A stretch of DNA of 64,000 nucleotides from Cryptomeria japonica (lineage: Eukaryota > Streptophyta > Pinopsida > Cupressales > Cupressaceae), in assembly GCF_030272615.1 (NCBI RefSeq), contig NC_081413.1, forward strand, positions 20,772,501 to 20,836,500. The letters run 5' to 3'. Each line of letters starts with the position of its first letter. The first letter of the stretch is position 1. The position numbers were made by a program, and so were the translations under genes. The notes under the pieces are model-generated. The model was not told where the DNA came from and ran no database searches. It saw nothing but the letters and a program-made list of their open reading frames with translations. Shown here in pieces: positions 21,802 through 33,777 of this stretch.

Positions 21802-22323
21802 CTTATTCAAAACCCTACAATATAATTTTAGAGTTTTCTTAATTAAGTTAGCTCATCATGGATCATTTTAAATTTTGAAGTTGGACATATTGAAATTTAG
21901 AAATAAACCAATAATTTCTATATACTCTGAAAATCTAATCTCTCTTATCAAATTTATGATTATAAGATTGACCGAGGACAATGATTATATAAGATTTTAT
22001 ATTAGATGTAGAACTTTAAATTATCTGAAAGTGGTTTCGTGTTATATGTATATCTATGTCAATTTGTGCACTACAGGAACATTTATTAGAGTATACATCA
22101 GTCAGAATTTAAAAATTGTCCATCCATAATAAATAAATAAATATGATATCTCAAAAATGAATTATAAAATGAATTTTAGAGTAGTACAATTTATTGCAGT
22201 GAAGGAATTGTTTGAGTATACATCAATCAGAATCCAAAAAATGCCCAAATGAATTCAATAATTGGAGGCATTGCCCGTCCAGAGTATTACATTTCTCACA
22301 GAATTTGGAGAAAGGGTGGCTAC
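21802..22323. other. AT-rich spacer
   Basis: Nothing supported. A short repeated phrase (GAGTATACATCA-TCAGAAT) occurs near 22088 and 22213. Confidence 0.5.
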
Positions 22324-23736
22324 TTATACTATCCCACCAAACCAGCCATAAGGACATCCACAAAGTAGTGCATCAGAAGGAAGAATGATATTTTTTGTGG
22401 CAGTTGACAAGCATCTGCTTACATCAGACTTCTCAATATCTAGAAGAATGCAAGACATCAAATTACCAATAAAGGCTGTTTGGTTTCGATGTGAAACCCT
22501 CCCACTGCCCTCCTTCCTTTTCTCCTCACTTTCCTTTCTCTTCAATTGCTCTTCCCTTATACCTCCATATTCTTTCAGTAGTTGGGTATTTTTTCTTCCA
22601 ATCTCTTCCAACACTTCGATAGCATTCTTAAGTTTAATCTTTTTTGCATTCAATTCTGTAATTTTTCCATCTTTTGTTTGAATTAATGACTTTTTACTAG
22701 ATATGTCCTTTTGTAATTGTTGGTTTTCTCGATAAAGTTGAAGGGCTTCTCGTTTCACTGTTCTGTTCTCTATAACCGGATCTTCCATCACTTTATCACT
22801 GGTTTCTGATAGAGATGTGAGTAATTGCCTCTCCTCTATTGCTGAATCGAGCATATCGTCAGTGGGAACTTGTTTGTAATCATTAGCCCACATACCCAAC
22901 TTGCTTTGAAGCTCATGGACTTGTTGTTTCAATGAACCATTTTCTTGGAGCAAAGCCTCCTCCCTACTTGCTGACGTAGATCTAAGTGAGTTCCTCTCAT
23001 TTTTCACTGAATCAAGCCTATGATTATAATTTTCCAATTTCAATTTCTGAGATCCATTTTCAGTTGTAAGTTCTTCATATTTCTTGCTCAAATGTGTATG
23101 TTCATGGGTGATCATTCGCACTTGTGTTTGCAAGGCCTCCACTGTGTTTGCATTGCTCTCTGAGAGAGAGATTAGACTCCATGTTTCATCTTCCATAGAG
23201 CTTAGTATAATATTATAATCTCCCAGCTGTGCCTTCAAAAACTCGCATTCAATGCACAGTTCTACATATTCTTGGCTCAAAATCATTCCTTCATTAGTCA
23301 TCAAATCGAGCTTATTTTGTAAACCTGCAACAGAGTCTTCGAAGTTTGCCTTACAAGCTTCCCACAAGCGGCAATCTTCTCTCATCTGTGCATGCAATTC
23401 CATATTCCTATCTTTGCATTCTCTCAGTTTGTTTTCCAACTCATCTTTTTCATCTGTTAAATGGGCCCACAGAAGTTTATATTCCTTGCTCAATATCCCT
23501 TTCTCAGACTGCAGACCTGCAACTTTTCTTTCCAAATCAGACTTATTAGTAACCCACAACCTCTCGTCGTCTTCAATTTTTTTATTTAATTCCGCAATCC
23601 TATCATTGCATTCTTTCAACTTATTTCCTAACCAATCATTGTCTTCTCTTAGCACATTACACAATTCTTGGTCTTTCTCTCTCAAAATGTTTGTTTCATC
23701 AAGCTTATTTTGTAGCCGTATAAAAGTCTTTTCCAA
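22324..23736 (-). CDS. Coiled-coil protein, partial open frame (470 codons)
   Basis: The longest open frame of the window. It is almost wholly charged heptad repeats, with recurring units such as ERLWVTNKSDLERKVAGLQ and CRLWEACKANFEDSVAGLQ, and LHAQMRED-like segments, so it forms a long coiled coil with internal duplication. The C terminus leaves the coiled coil and ends DALLCGCPYGWFGGIV. The open frame begins at TTG after a stop, with no nearby ATG, and coiled-coil coding with stops continues upstream to about 23900. It is therefore either a 3' exon or a pseudogene. The stop-free length suggests recent function. I do not recognise the family. A damaged partial copy lies at 2460-3123. Confidence 0.55.
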   Translation of the reverse strand: MEKTFIRLQNKLDETNILREKDQELCNVLREDNDWLGNKLKECNDRIAELNKKIEDDERLWVTNKSDLERKVAGLQSEKGILSKEYKLLWAHLTDEKDELENKLRECKDRNMELHAQMREDCRLWEACKANFEDSVAGLQNKLDLMTNEGMILSQEYVELCIECEFLKAQLGDYNIILSSMEDETWSLISLSESNANTVEALQTQVRMITHEHTHLSKKYEELTTENGSQKLKLENYNHRLDSVKNERNSLRSTSASREEALLQENGSLKQQVHELQSKLGMWANDYKQVPTDDMLDSAIEERQLLTSLSETSDKVMEDPVIENRTVKREALQLYRENQQLQKDISSKKSLIQTKDGKITELNAKKIKLKNAIEVLEEIGRKNTQLLKEYGGIREEQLKRKESEEKRKEGSGRVSHRNQTAFIGNLMSCILLDIEKSDVSRCLSTATKNIILPSDALLCGCPYGWFGGIV

Positions 23737-23905
23737 CTAATATTTTTCATGTTATGATTGGGAGCACAAATCCTCATGCTTATGGCTTAACATTCTCGCT
23801 TCATTAAGCTCATTTTGCAGTTTTGCAATTGTAACTTCAAAATTCTCCCTTACAAGTATTCCACATGTGCTTATCTTCATAGTTCCCTTTCATCATCAAC
23901 ACCAA
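23737..23905 (-). pseudogene. Upstream continuation of the coiled-coil frame, with stops
   Basis: In the same frame the minus strand reads KLQNELNEARMLSHKHEDLC, then two stops (near 23758 and 23740) before the open frame at 23736. The similarity to the downstream units (LQNKLDETNILREKDQELC) shows that this is the same repeat protein. A splice acceptor could instead separate the two; an AG sits immediately before the TTG. Confidence 0.5.
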
Positions 23906-26442
23906 TTATTTTGATATTTGAATTGATTCAAAATTTTCATACGTTCTCTTTCCTCATCAATATCACTTATTCTGATATTTGAATTCATTTAAAGTTATAA
24001 GATTTCTACAATCCATTCAAATCTTGTATGCATACAATATTTGAATTCACTTTCAATTTTGGGTGAATGTTGGCAGCTCCACTACCACCCTCGAAAGCCT
24101 ATAATTACTTTTCCTCTTAAATTACATTGAAATGTTAGATTCTTGTAGTTTATTAAGAAAACTAAAAATAAAGTCCTATATTAAGTATACATTGAGAATA
24201 AAATCCACTATCTCCATTTAAAAATTACATTAATATTAATTCTCTTTTATCACTTTGTAATTTCAATTTGAACTAAAATAAAATCCACTACCTCCATTTA
24301 AAAATTACATTAATATTAATTCTCTTTTATCACTTTATAATTTCAATTTGAACTAGCCATTATTAATCATTAAATAAACTAATAAAATAATATAACCGTT
24401 CCTATCAAACTAGGATAATAATATCTTAAGGAGTAATACTTTCCATCCTACAATAAGGAAGAGATCTTTTATCTTTAAGACCAAAACATACTAATGCTCT
24501 CTATTGAATTAGCTAATTTAATAAAACATATCATAATAAGGTAATCAACTTAGTCATTTTATTAAAACAATTCATTCAACATATTTTATGTGTGTATTCC
24601 ATCACCACCAGACACTTTCAAACTGTTAGGACACTTTTGCCTCAACTATGTTCTCATTTTGATGACAAAATCAATCTATCAAATATAAGTATTAAAACAT
24701 GAATTAACATATTATAATATAAAATATCAATAATTAAATTTCCTTGCACTAAAAAATAACTTTTAATTCACAATTATTTTCTAATTTCATTACAACAAAA
24801 TTTAATTATAATATAAATAATTTAGCTCATGCGAAAATTTGAGATGTGATTAATCCAAGTTTTGTGTGGAGGAGAAAGCAGGGAGAGTTCTTTTTAGTTA
24901 TCGTTTCGTTGATAATGCAATTTTATTTCATCTATGTTAACATGATGTAAGTACACATATTTTCTGTGTCTTTTTTACTTATTAATGGAGACTATTGAAG
25001 ATATCTTTTGTTTATCATATTTTTGAAGTTAGACAAGACAACTTAAGAAGCAAACAAATGAAAAATTATGTTGTACAAAAACAGTTTCATTATAAATGGT
25101 TTTGGTCCAAATAATTTCACCCATGCAACATCTATGAAGCATATATAATTTTTTTTTTTAAATTCTTGAAACTATTAAATATTTTCGTAGTACCAAAAAT
25201 ATGAATTATGATTGAATTTATGTGTAAGGTTTCATATAAAGTATTTTTAACTAAATTTGTGTTTTTATTACTTATGTGACAACTTAACTTCTCCTTTACG
25301 AAAAGATAATTAAATTTTTTTATTTTTGACTTCTATTTTCTCTAGCTAGAGGTACTTTTATGAAAACCCTTAAATATCTTTTTCTAAGTCCAAAGTCTAG
25401 AATCCATTTTTTTAAATATTATTATTAGTTTTATTATGATTTTTTTTGACAATTTGTTATAAATATATTTATAATGAAAAATGACGTTAATCAAATATAA
25501 TAAAAATATTCAAATATATTAATATATATTTTTTAAATTATGGTGTACTAAATGAGACAATTCTCTTGGAAAGGATATGCTAATGATAAAAATAAATTAG
25601 ACAAAATTTAATATCTCTTGAAAATTATGACATTTTCATAAAGTTTGGTTTAAAAAAAAAATATTAGAAAAAAAAGTCATAAAAAATTAATCTATTTTCC
25701 TATGCACTAGTTATTAAAGTGTTTTGTTTGAAGAAAAAAAGTTGTTTATACTTTAATAGAGTCCTATCAATCTTAGTTTTTTTCTTAATTATTTTAGCAA
25801 TTCAAAATTTTCTCTTAAATTTATAAAAAGTATATATCAAACTAATTTTTATTTTTTTGGAATGAAATTGAACAGAGGAAGGCGAAGTGGAAGAGACACT
25901 TGAAGTCTTAACGATGAATCCCTTTCCCCTTGCCTCAGTGATCAAGGCTACACTAGAGTTTAGAACTTCGGTTTCTACAAAGAATTCAAACAAAAACATT
26001 TTTTTTCTGATAAAGTCATTGGTTTGTACAAAGATTGGCAAGAGGGTAATGCCTCCATCTAATAAACCATCCCTTTGTGTATTTGGCAGTTGCCTCATTC
26101 ATTTTTTCTTTTTGGTTTTGTCTCTGGTTTTTCTTTGATTGTTTGGTGCTTTTAGCATGTTTTGGTGTCCTACTTTTTTTTGTTGAGTGCGAGTGTCCTA
26201 CATCATTTTGTTTAGTGGATATGTAAAAGTTCATGCCTATCCTTCTTTTATTAATCAAAACTAATCTTTATTTTTAATTAAAACCATAAATTTCATCAAG
26301 AGTTCTATTTCATTAATTGATATTATTTTAAACTTTTAAAAAATCACTTCTATAGAGAAAAAACGAAATAAGAATATAAAGATTTACATTTTTAAATAAA
26401 TTAAAAATAATTTTATTGTCAATTTTTTTTATTTATTATATA
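23906..26442. other. AT-rich intergenic DNA
   Basis: Apart from the 80-bp duplication I see no element ends and no convincing coding sequence. Two small minus-strand frames at 25802-26258 (one Lys/Gln rich) have no support from motifs or second copies. Confidence 0.5.
24197..24356. repeat. 80-bp tandem duplication
   Basis: AATAAAATCCACTATCTCC at 24197 recurs at 24277 with one change, and both copies continue through AAAAATTACATTAATATTAA and TCACTTTGTAATTTCAATTTG (second copy TCACTTTATAATTT). Only about two differences, so recent. Confidence 0.9.
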
Positions 26443-27207
26443 TTTTTTTTTGGTAAAAGTGACACACCACTATAATTTTATTAATATTAAAAACCTGGTT
26501 TGATAGCTCCGGAGGGAAAGAAACTAGGAGGAAAAACCTCATTCCTCGCTGAGATACAAAGTATTTGAGAAGTTGTTACCAAAAATACGAAGAGATACCC
26601 TACAGGTATCAAGAGTAGCCTACTTCAGTCAAAGCAATATCCTGCTTCTGATTTTTAACAAAAGAGATACATTCATTCCCGAACAAGTATCCATGTACAT
26701 ATGTATATGAGACAAAATATCTATACAAGATTGTAACCATAACTACAGACTATAAACAATCCTTGAGAGTTGACACGGAAGGGAAGATACAGTTATGCTC
26801 ATTCTCATTTGCAGCCAGAGAGCAAACAAAATTCTGTAATGTTTGTAGTAGAAGAGTTGTATGCCTTTACAAACACAAAATTTGGGAACCCAATTCGATA
26901 TAGATGTAAATCAAAATTGGACGTAACCAAAATAACATATTGCCTCCGACCACCAAATGTTTTTGAGGTATTAGCTCCCTACTCGATCCGAGTAAGGTCC
27001 TTTCCCTCCAAACTGTGACTAGTGGTGATTTTGGAGGTTGGCGGATAGCGTTTCCCCATTCTTGCTAGGAGTGACTAGATTCATCAGCTTGATGGGCACC
27101 CGTGGCAAGGTTTTTGAATATGCCCAATGAGCGCCGTATAAAATCCTTTCCATGAGAAAAGCAACTAATCCCTTTTTTAAATTACCTTTTACTGATGTTT
27201 ATTAAGA
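26443..27207 (-). mobile_element. LINE-D 3' tail with terminal hairpin
   Basis: The right end adjoins the CCCAG duplication of the nested LTR element and matches, in continuity, the LINE sequence at 34899. The left end, on the minus strand, reads AGTGGTGTGTCACT (26458-26471) then TTTTACC and nine A. An open frame at 26770-27018 on the plus strand is antisense to this tail. Confidence 0.7.
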
Positions 27208-27212
27208 CCCAG

Positions 27213-28377
27213 TGATAAATTATAAGGCACTGAGAGGAGGGGGTGAATCAGTGCAATAAAAAATAATAACATAAATCTGATTACTACTCTAAATATCTTA
27301 AAGCTTAATAAACATAAAAGAAATATCACCATATAAGCTAACACCCAATATATCATGCTCCACATAACACAATAATTTATACATGGAAGCCTAGACGGGA
27401 AAAACTACAATGGGAGTTAGTACCCACAAGATTCACTATTTACAGAATAGAAATCTTTGATCGGTTAAGGTCTTACAATGATCCCTGGTTAAGAGAAAAC
27501 CCTATTAGGAGTCACCCGGTTAAGGGATTTACATCATCCCTATTAAAAGCTTTGCCCAGTTACGAGCAACCTCGTAAGAGGATTTAGACTCAAGTTAATG
27601 AGCTACCCTATTAGGGGATTTATAGTTCTAGGCCTATTAGGACCTACTCGGTTAAGGGATTTGAGTACTGCAACTCTTAGGAAAACAACAATTATATGAT
27701 CTACATTTAGCACCTTTGTGCTTGATAAGATCTGCTTCAGTTTCACTCAATACATCAACAACACATTAGAACAATCCTTCACAATTCACTGTTGCTCAAT
27801 CAAGTTCTCAATCTTCACTACTAATCTCATCATTTATCTCATATCACACTTTTTATAAACATCAACTTAGTTGGCCAATAACCTTGGAACAATTTCCTAG
27901 GTTCAATGAATCTAGAGAAACTTACACTTCACGCTTTACTTATGTCAGCCACTGACATAACAAACCAAAAATAAAACATAATCATTACCAGTTTAATCGA
28001 TTTACGACATTATGTTCTACCGGTTTACTATCCTTCAGGATTGACTACTCTTCTTATCAAATCTTGCTCACCCTGTTGAATCTGCCAATGCGGTGTTGAA
28101 TATACCTGCAAGTACCTATCTCCAACATTCCCGTATAACCATATCTCCTAACTCTTCATCAATCACTCATACCAATTGCTTGAATACAACTCTGTTCCTA
28201 TTTACCAGTTGAAGTCCTCTTTATTGGTTCACTGATTAACTATCTCCTCTATTGGTTAAGCTTTACCAATTGGCCTAAAAGACTTAGATGACTACCAAAA
28301 CATAGTTGCCATCAATGACAACATAAAACAAGTCATCAATCAACCTATTACATCAAAACATCATCATCAAGCCAACA
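27213..28377 (-). repeat. 3' LTR of the nested element
   Basis: On the minus strand it begins TGTTGGCTTGATGATG at 28377 and ends TTTATCA at 27213, with TG...CA termini. It is 1165 bp and aligns along its length with 33778-34893; for example both contain ACACCCAATATATCATGCTC and GACTACTCTTCTT. Confidence 0.9.
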
Positions 28378-28389
28378 ATCTCCCCCTTT
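28378..28389 (-). promoter_or_regulatory. Polypurine tract
   Basis: Minus strand AAAGGGGGAGAT directly precedes the 3' LTR start. Similar purine runs (AAAGGGGGAG near 28570, AAGGGGGAT near 28470) lie upstream as extra copies. Confidence 0.85.
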
Positions 28390-28786
28390 GGCATTAATGG
28401 CAACTCTTAGGAAAAATTTTGTCACAGTGTGCAATACAAAAATTGACTCAACTCATGACACATAATCCCCCTTAGCAATTACATGCTATGCCAAAATGTT
28501 TCAACATTTTACAAGACTTATCTACTACTCCCCATTATAATTATAATAAAATTTTAACGACTCTACTACTACTCCCCCTTTGACAACAATGACAAAGGCA
28601 AGAAAATACATGAAAGACAAATACAATTTACATCAAAATTTTCATTACCATATATAGATATAAAAATTCAAATTTTTTTTACAATACCATTTTAGAAAAT
28701 ACATCTCCGAAATGAGACTTTAACTACTTCAAATCATTGTGCCAAGTTTCAAAAAGAGTGTCAGTTATCTCAACATGTGTCCTAAT

Positions 28787-31700
28787 CTAAAGTGCTAGCT
28801 CCTCCAATGCATCAATTGTACTCATCTCTAGTGTAGCAAGAATAGCTTCAGTCTCCTTGTAACCTCTCTGCAAAATTTCAACCTTAGGGATAAAAAGTGT
28901 CTGTAGTTCTTGTAGTGACTTCATCCTTTTAACTTGTTTACCCTCATAAGCTTTTAATTTATGTTGTAGTTCAATTACCGATCTACCAAAATTTATAAAT
29001 GAATCATTTAATTCACTTAAAATCTTCAAATCATGTTGATCTTCCTGCCTCTTCTTCACCAAATCATCACAAAATAATGAAAAATATGCAATAGTGGAAA
29101 GAATTTTACCTCCATTTAATAATGCATCTTTAATAATGTATTTATTAACCATCAACTTCTCTACCCTTTTCTTCTTGTATTCCTTTTCCACATACAAAAA
29201 TATTGCATCTTCAAAACTTTTCATTTGTTCACTAGCAGATGCAACTAATTGACTCAGTTTAGCAATCAGTGTAGGAAATCTATCTGTGTCTTTCTCTAGT
29301 AATAGACTAGACAAAATCTCAACTACACATTATATAGTTTGAGCTTCCTTCTATTGTCCCTTCATTATTTTCTTCTATGCTCTAGATTGCATGGCAGATG
29401 CAACCTCCATTAATTCTGTAAAACTCAGTGCATCCATATTGATGGGGCCTTGTATACTTAATGCATCATCGTCCTCATCATCATCAGTTTTCTTCTTAGA
29501 AGTAAATGATAGGGGTGTCACCTTAGGTTCTCATTTCACTTGTTTTAGCCCTTCCTCTTCTTTCTTCTCTTTTGTCTTCTCCACTTCCTTCTCCTTCTCC
29601 TTTACCGATTCCATTATCGGTGGTGTCTGTGCATCAACTGTTTGAGTGATTACTGGTGGCTTTTGCTCAGTCTGCTTATCTTCTCCTTTCTCTGGTTCCT
29701 ATTGTCCAGTCATCTGAACATCTTCAGTGTGATCTTTCTTTTCCTCCTCAGTACTTATTACCTTGACTTTTGTACCAGCATCACGAATAACAATTGTCTC
29801 GGTCTTTACATTCTTCAATTCATCATCTACCAGTTGATTAGTAAAAACAATCTCATTCGGTGAAAAATCATCAATATTTACATCATCCGAGAGATCTTCT
29901 ATCTTAAGTCTCTCTAGTTGTTCTTCTTCCTCATCCGGTATCAAACCCAGTAACTTCTTCAATATATGTTCAGTTTCCATGTGAACCGATTGGGTCTCAC
30001 CAATTAACAATCTTGTCAACCTTAACAAGAATTTCATCTATCTCCTCCTTTGTGGCTTCAGGTAGCAAGTTTCTAAGAATAAATTCCATAAATTCTCTAT
30101 CTTGTTTTATGGTTGTCTGGCATCTAGCATTAATCTTATTACACAAATAAATTGAAATCTACCTTTGAAATTCTATTAGGGCTTTACTATATTTATTTAT
30201 CATAAAAACAACTGCATCCTCTATCTGACTTTGTTCATTCTCACCTGAATTATCATACAATTTGTTCAAGCCCTTAAGAATACCATATTTCTTAATACTT
30301 CTTAACAACTTTTCAAAAGGTGTAGGCTTAGTTAATGGTTTCTTCACAGATTTTATAGTGGAAGTTCTAACAACCTTTGATTTCTTCCCACTGGCTTTCA
30401 AGGATTTCTTTTCACCTTCTGATTTGGTTTCTTCTTCATCAACAGTTGTTTGTTTCTTTGCTTGTTCCTTTTTCCTCTTTCCTGTAGTTACTAGTGCTTT
30501 AGGTGTAGGGAGCTCAATGACTTTACCTTTTCTCTTGAATTGAATTTTAAATGGCTTCTCCTTCTTTGGTTCAGCAATTTTTTCCTTTTTAACCTCTATA
30601 CGTTTCTCTTTCTTGACTCCACCACGTCTTGTCTACATACCGATGTTGGTACCAGTTGGCACACTAGAGATTCTTGCATGTTTGGCTTCTCTGGCCTCTG
30701 CCATTGCCTCCTTGGTAAGTCCTTGTTTCTCAGCAAACTACTCAACTTCCTTTCTCACTTTCTTAGTAATTACCCATTTGTTTAATTCGGAATGTAATTG
30801 TAGAGATTTCTCTTTATAGGTTCCAAACCTTTCAGTAGTAGTATCTACTGGTTGTGCTAGCAAGTGTTTAGCATAAGAAACCAAAAGATCTTCTTCAACT
30901 TTGTATCCTGTAGACATCACCCAAGTTGTCCTAGGATAAACTGCCTCCATCTAACATGTGTTTGCGTCAACTAGAAAATAGATGGTATCCTCATATCTAC
31001 TGACAACATGTTTCGGTATCCTCTCTCTCGCATGCATCTTTGTCTGAAAGTATTTGAAATAACCCTGAGCAATATTACCAAAATCATTACCGAACATCCT
31101 GATGTTGTTCTTCATTTGTAATAATGTCGGTGTGTCCTTAGACCACTGAACATCACTGCTACTGGGAAAGAGATTCTGAAAATAGAAGAACAATCCAATA
31201 ATTAGTTGCCCAAACTTGAATCTTAGTCTTTTATCTTTCGTAATGGATTCAAGGTTAAACATCAACTAACTTCTTAATGCCTCACACAAATCATAATCCA
31301 CATCTTCCTTGATAATTAGGTAAGCTGTATGGATGGCTGCAACAAGGATGTTGTTCATCTCGCTAGAATGATATATCTAGTATCCTATGACCATTGAAGC
31401 AAATTTAACTATGGGATCATCAATTTCATTAACTATCATATCTCTTCCATCCCATATAGACTTGGTCAGCTTGGCAACATCATCCTTAGGAACTAATCTC
31501 AGTACTGGAACTTCATCGATGGAACACAATCCAATTAGTGCATGAATTTCTTCTTTGGTGATTTTATGTAGTTGGTCAAGCCACATAAACTAGTCATATA
31601 TCCTTCTTAGCACATATCTTACATGGTCATCTTCAAAATCATCAATAGAGTTTAGTGCATGGTGAAAACCTTTATTTGTAAGCCTCCTATACTATTCTTT

Positions 31701-31990
31701 TAATAATCCATTCTTGTCACACATTACCCTATATTGATCAAATATTGCAAAGATTCCTAGATCCTCTAATTTACAATGAAAGAATGAACTAACATCCTCT
31801 ACATACAAAACTCCATAAGGTACACTAGATAGGACTCCGACGGGATCGATTTTAATGGATTTAAAAGGGTGCCTCTTAAACTATGGATAAGGCTTGACTG
31901 TAACATCTACCAAATGTGGTGTATCCTTCTTCAGAGATTCAGACTTAGAAGTAGATAACAGGATTCGTTGGATAAATACCTTTCAACGCT
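28787..31990 (-). pseudogene. Long accessory ORF of unknown function (about 1060 codons, broken)
   Basis: Minus-strand pieces follow one another, several in the same frame with single stops: 31586-31377, 31265-30951, 30950-30738, 30401-30159, 30037-29699 and 29314-28787. The N-terminal third (LHKITKEEIHALIGLCS, KDDVAKLTKSIWDGRDM, ASMVIGY, FKFGQLIIGLFFYF) resembles a domain I associate with putative plant-transposon proteins of unknown role. The middle is strongly Lys/Glu rich (KKEKRIEVKKEK, TTGKRKKEQAKKQ). The end is a Leu-rich helical segment (FPTLIAKLSQLVAS ... STIDALEELAL). No RT, integrase or protease motif. It occupies the place of pol. Confidence 0.6.
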
Positions 31991-32404
31991 TCCACAACTA
32001 GGGTTTTGACATTGAAAATGCACTTTCACCGATTACAAATCGTAGATCACTTAAAATATTTTGTCAATTTGATCAAATGTTGCTCATACAAGCTCCTTTC
32101 TGCTCTTCTTGCTCTCTGAATGCTCTCAAGAATGCAAAGTGACAAATGATATTCAGAAAGTCCTTTTATGCACTCATTACCTACCACATTAAATGTGATT
32201 CCTAGTTGTATAAACAAATAAACCTTAAAACACTATTCAATATACTACCGGTACTCGTATCACATCAAACCTATCCGTTTGATCATAAAATTACTTCACA
32301 ATATCATAATGCATCAAAGTATGCAAATTTAACTTACCGCACACCATATAGGGGGTTTGAAAATGGATTTAACATTTATCTCCCCCTAATCTTTTTAACA
32401 ACTT

Positions 32405-33760
32405 AGTTTGTTAGTGATGAGTTCTCCACACTAGGTGAAGAATTACGATCTTCCAATATCCTCTCATCACTCTTCTTTCTCAATATTTTGTTCATTTCAG
32501 CTATGGTCTCCTCCACATCGACTTTCTTCTTCCCTTTTCAGTCAGCAGATTGTTTTATTGGTTGATTCATCTTTTCTCAGCAAAACTTAGGAAGGCATCA
32601 CAGTTGATGACAATGATAACAAGCCATTCTAGATGCTTTCCAAGGTCTTGCATTTCCTCTACTAGTCCTCCTTCTACGATTCATAGCAAGATATCAAAAA
32701 TTATGACAGATAGTGCAAATCACATGCATTCTCTTATCCATCTCATAGGGTCTAGATCTATTAGCATAGGGTCTCTGCCAATTAGGACTTCTTTGGTTAT
32801 TAAATTTTCTTTGCCAATCACCACCAGACCTCTAATTCATGTGTGGTGTAGGGTTATTTGCTCCATACATACATTCAACAACTCTATGCCCATGCATGTT
32901 GCAAGTGTAACAATATCCATTAAAAGTTCTAGGCTTATATCCTTCGTATGCATTAGGTTTATAACCATTAGTAACATTAGATCTAATTCTACAAACATTA
33001 GCAGTATGTCCTGGCTTATGACAATTGAAACATATAGGTTTATAAGGTTTCTTACAGGTGGATTTCTGAATCTTAGGTGCAGATTTGTACCTTCTTCCAT
33101 ATTATCCTTAGTATCGGAAGACTCACCTTTCTCAAATGTAGTATAACCCAAGCCATGTGCCTCGCCTTTCATCCTTTGTGATTGAATCCATTCATCAATC
33201 ATAGTAGCACTTATGTTAAACTTTGCAAGTGTTTCATTAGTATTAGCGAGTTCTTTGGTTAGATCTTTATTCTTCTTCACAAGAATCTCTCTAAGAGACA
33301 TTGCCATATCAAGATCAGCCTTTATCTCTTATTTTTCTTCTTGTTCCTCATGTAGATGAGCATACAGAGTACCAAATTCCTGATTCAACTTAAAGTTCTC
33401 ATGCTCTTTCTCTTTGATCTTCTCTTCTATTGTCCTTGCTTCAAGTTCTTGACTCATTGTGATTGTTAGGGATTCTAGCTCTCTCCTCAAGTTATCCTTC
33501 TCATCATTTAGTTTCTCCACTCCATCAACCAATGCATCTATGCTTTCTTCATCAGAAGAACTGCTTTTAGAAAACTTCAATAGTTGTTCAGTTAGCTCTC
33601 TTCTCTTAGCAAGTGAGGCTTTATACTTGTCTTTCAATGTTTCTAATGTTTCTAGGGATTCCTTAGTTTCTGCAAGTCTATTAGACATCTCTCTATAGCT
33701 CATTCCTTCTCCCATGTATTCCTTAGGGATCCTTCCCAAGTGGTTAATCCTTAAGGAAGT
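32405..33760 (-). pseudogene. gag-like ORF with coiled coil and CCHC zinc knuckles (broken)
   Basis: Directly after the primer site the minus strand encodes a coiled coil (ETKESLETLETLKDKYKAS, ELTEQLLKFSKSSSSDEESI) and a segment QRMKGEAHGLGYTTFEKGESS. It then has zinc knuckles CFNCHKPGHTANVC (about 33032-32991) and CYTCNMHGHRVVEC (about 32912-32871), both with full CX2CX4HX4C spacing. A third knuckle start (CYHCHQL) near 32620 is broken by a stop. One stop (33329) and a frameshift (about 33085) interrupt it. The usual N-terminal capsid part is absent; coding starts almost at the LTR. It would bind RNA and pack it if intact. Confidence 0.75.
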
Positions 33761-33762
33761 TT

Positions 33763-33775
33763 GGCTCTGATACCA
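33763..33775 (-). promoter_or_regulatory. Primer binding site, initiator tRNA-Met type
   Basis: Minus strand TGGTATCAGAGCC lies two bases inside the 5' LTR end. TGGTATCAGAGC is the well-known plant iMet primer site used by many Copia and some Gypsy elements. It fixes the inner LTR edge. Confidence 0.9.
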
Positions 33776-33777
33776 AT

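Noticed and set aside
22385-23740. Plus-strand Ser/Leu-rich frames
   Set aside because: Antisense shadows of the coiled-coil frame.
25802-26258. Small minus-strand frames, one Lys/Gln rich
   Set aside because: No motif, no second copy, no start or splice context; composition alone is not evidence.
29391-30819. Plus-strand Ser/Phe-rich open frames
   Set aside because: Antisense to the Lys/Glu-rich unknown ORF of the nested LTR element; the codon bias of that ORF keeps the opposite strand open.
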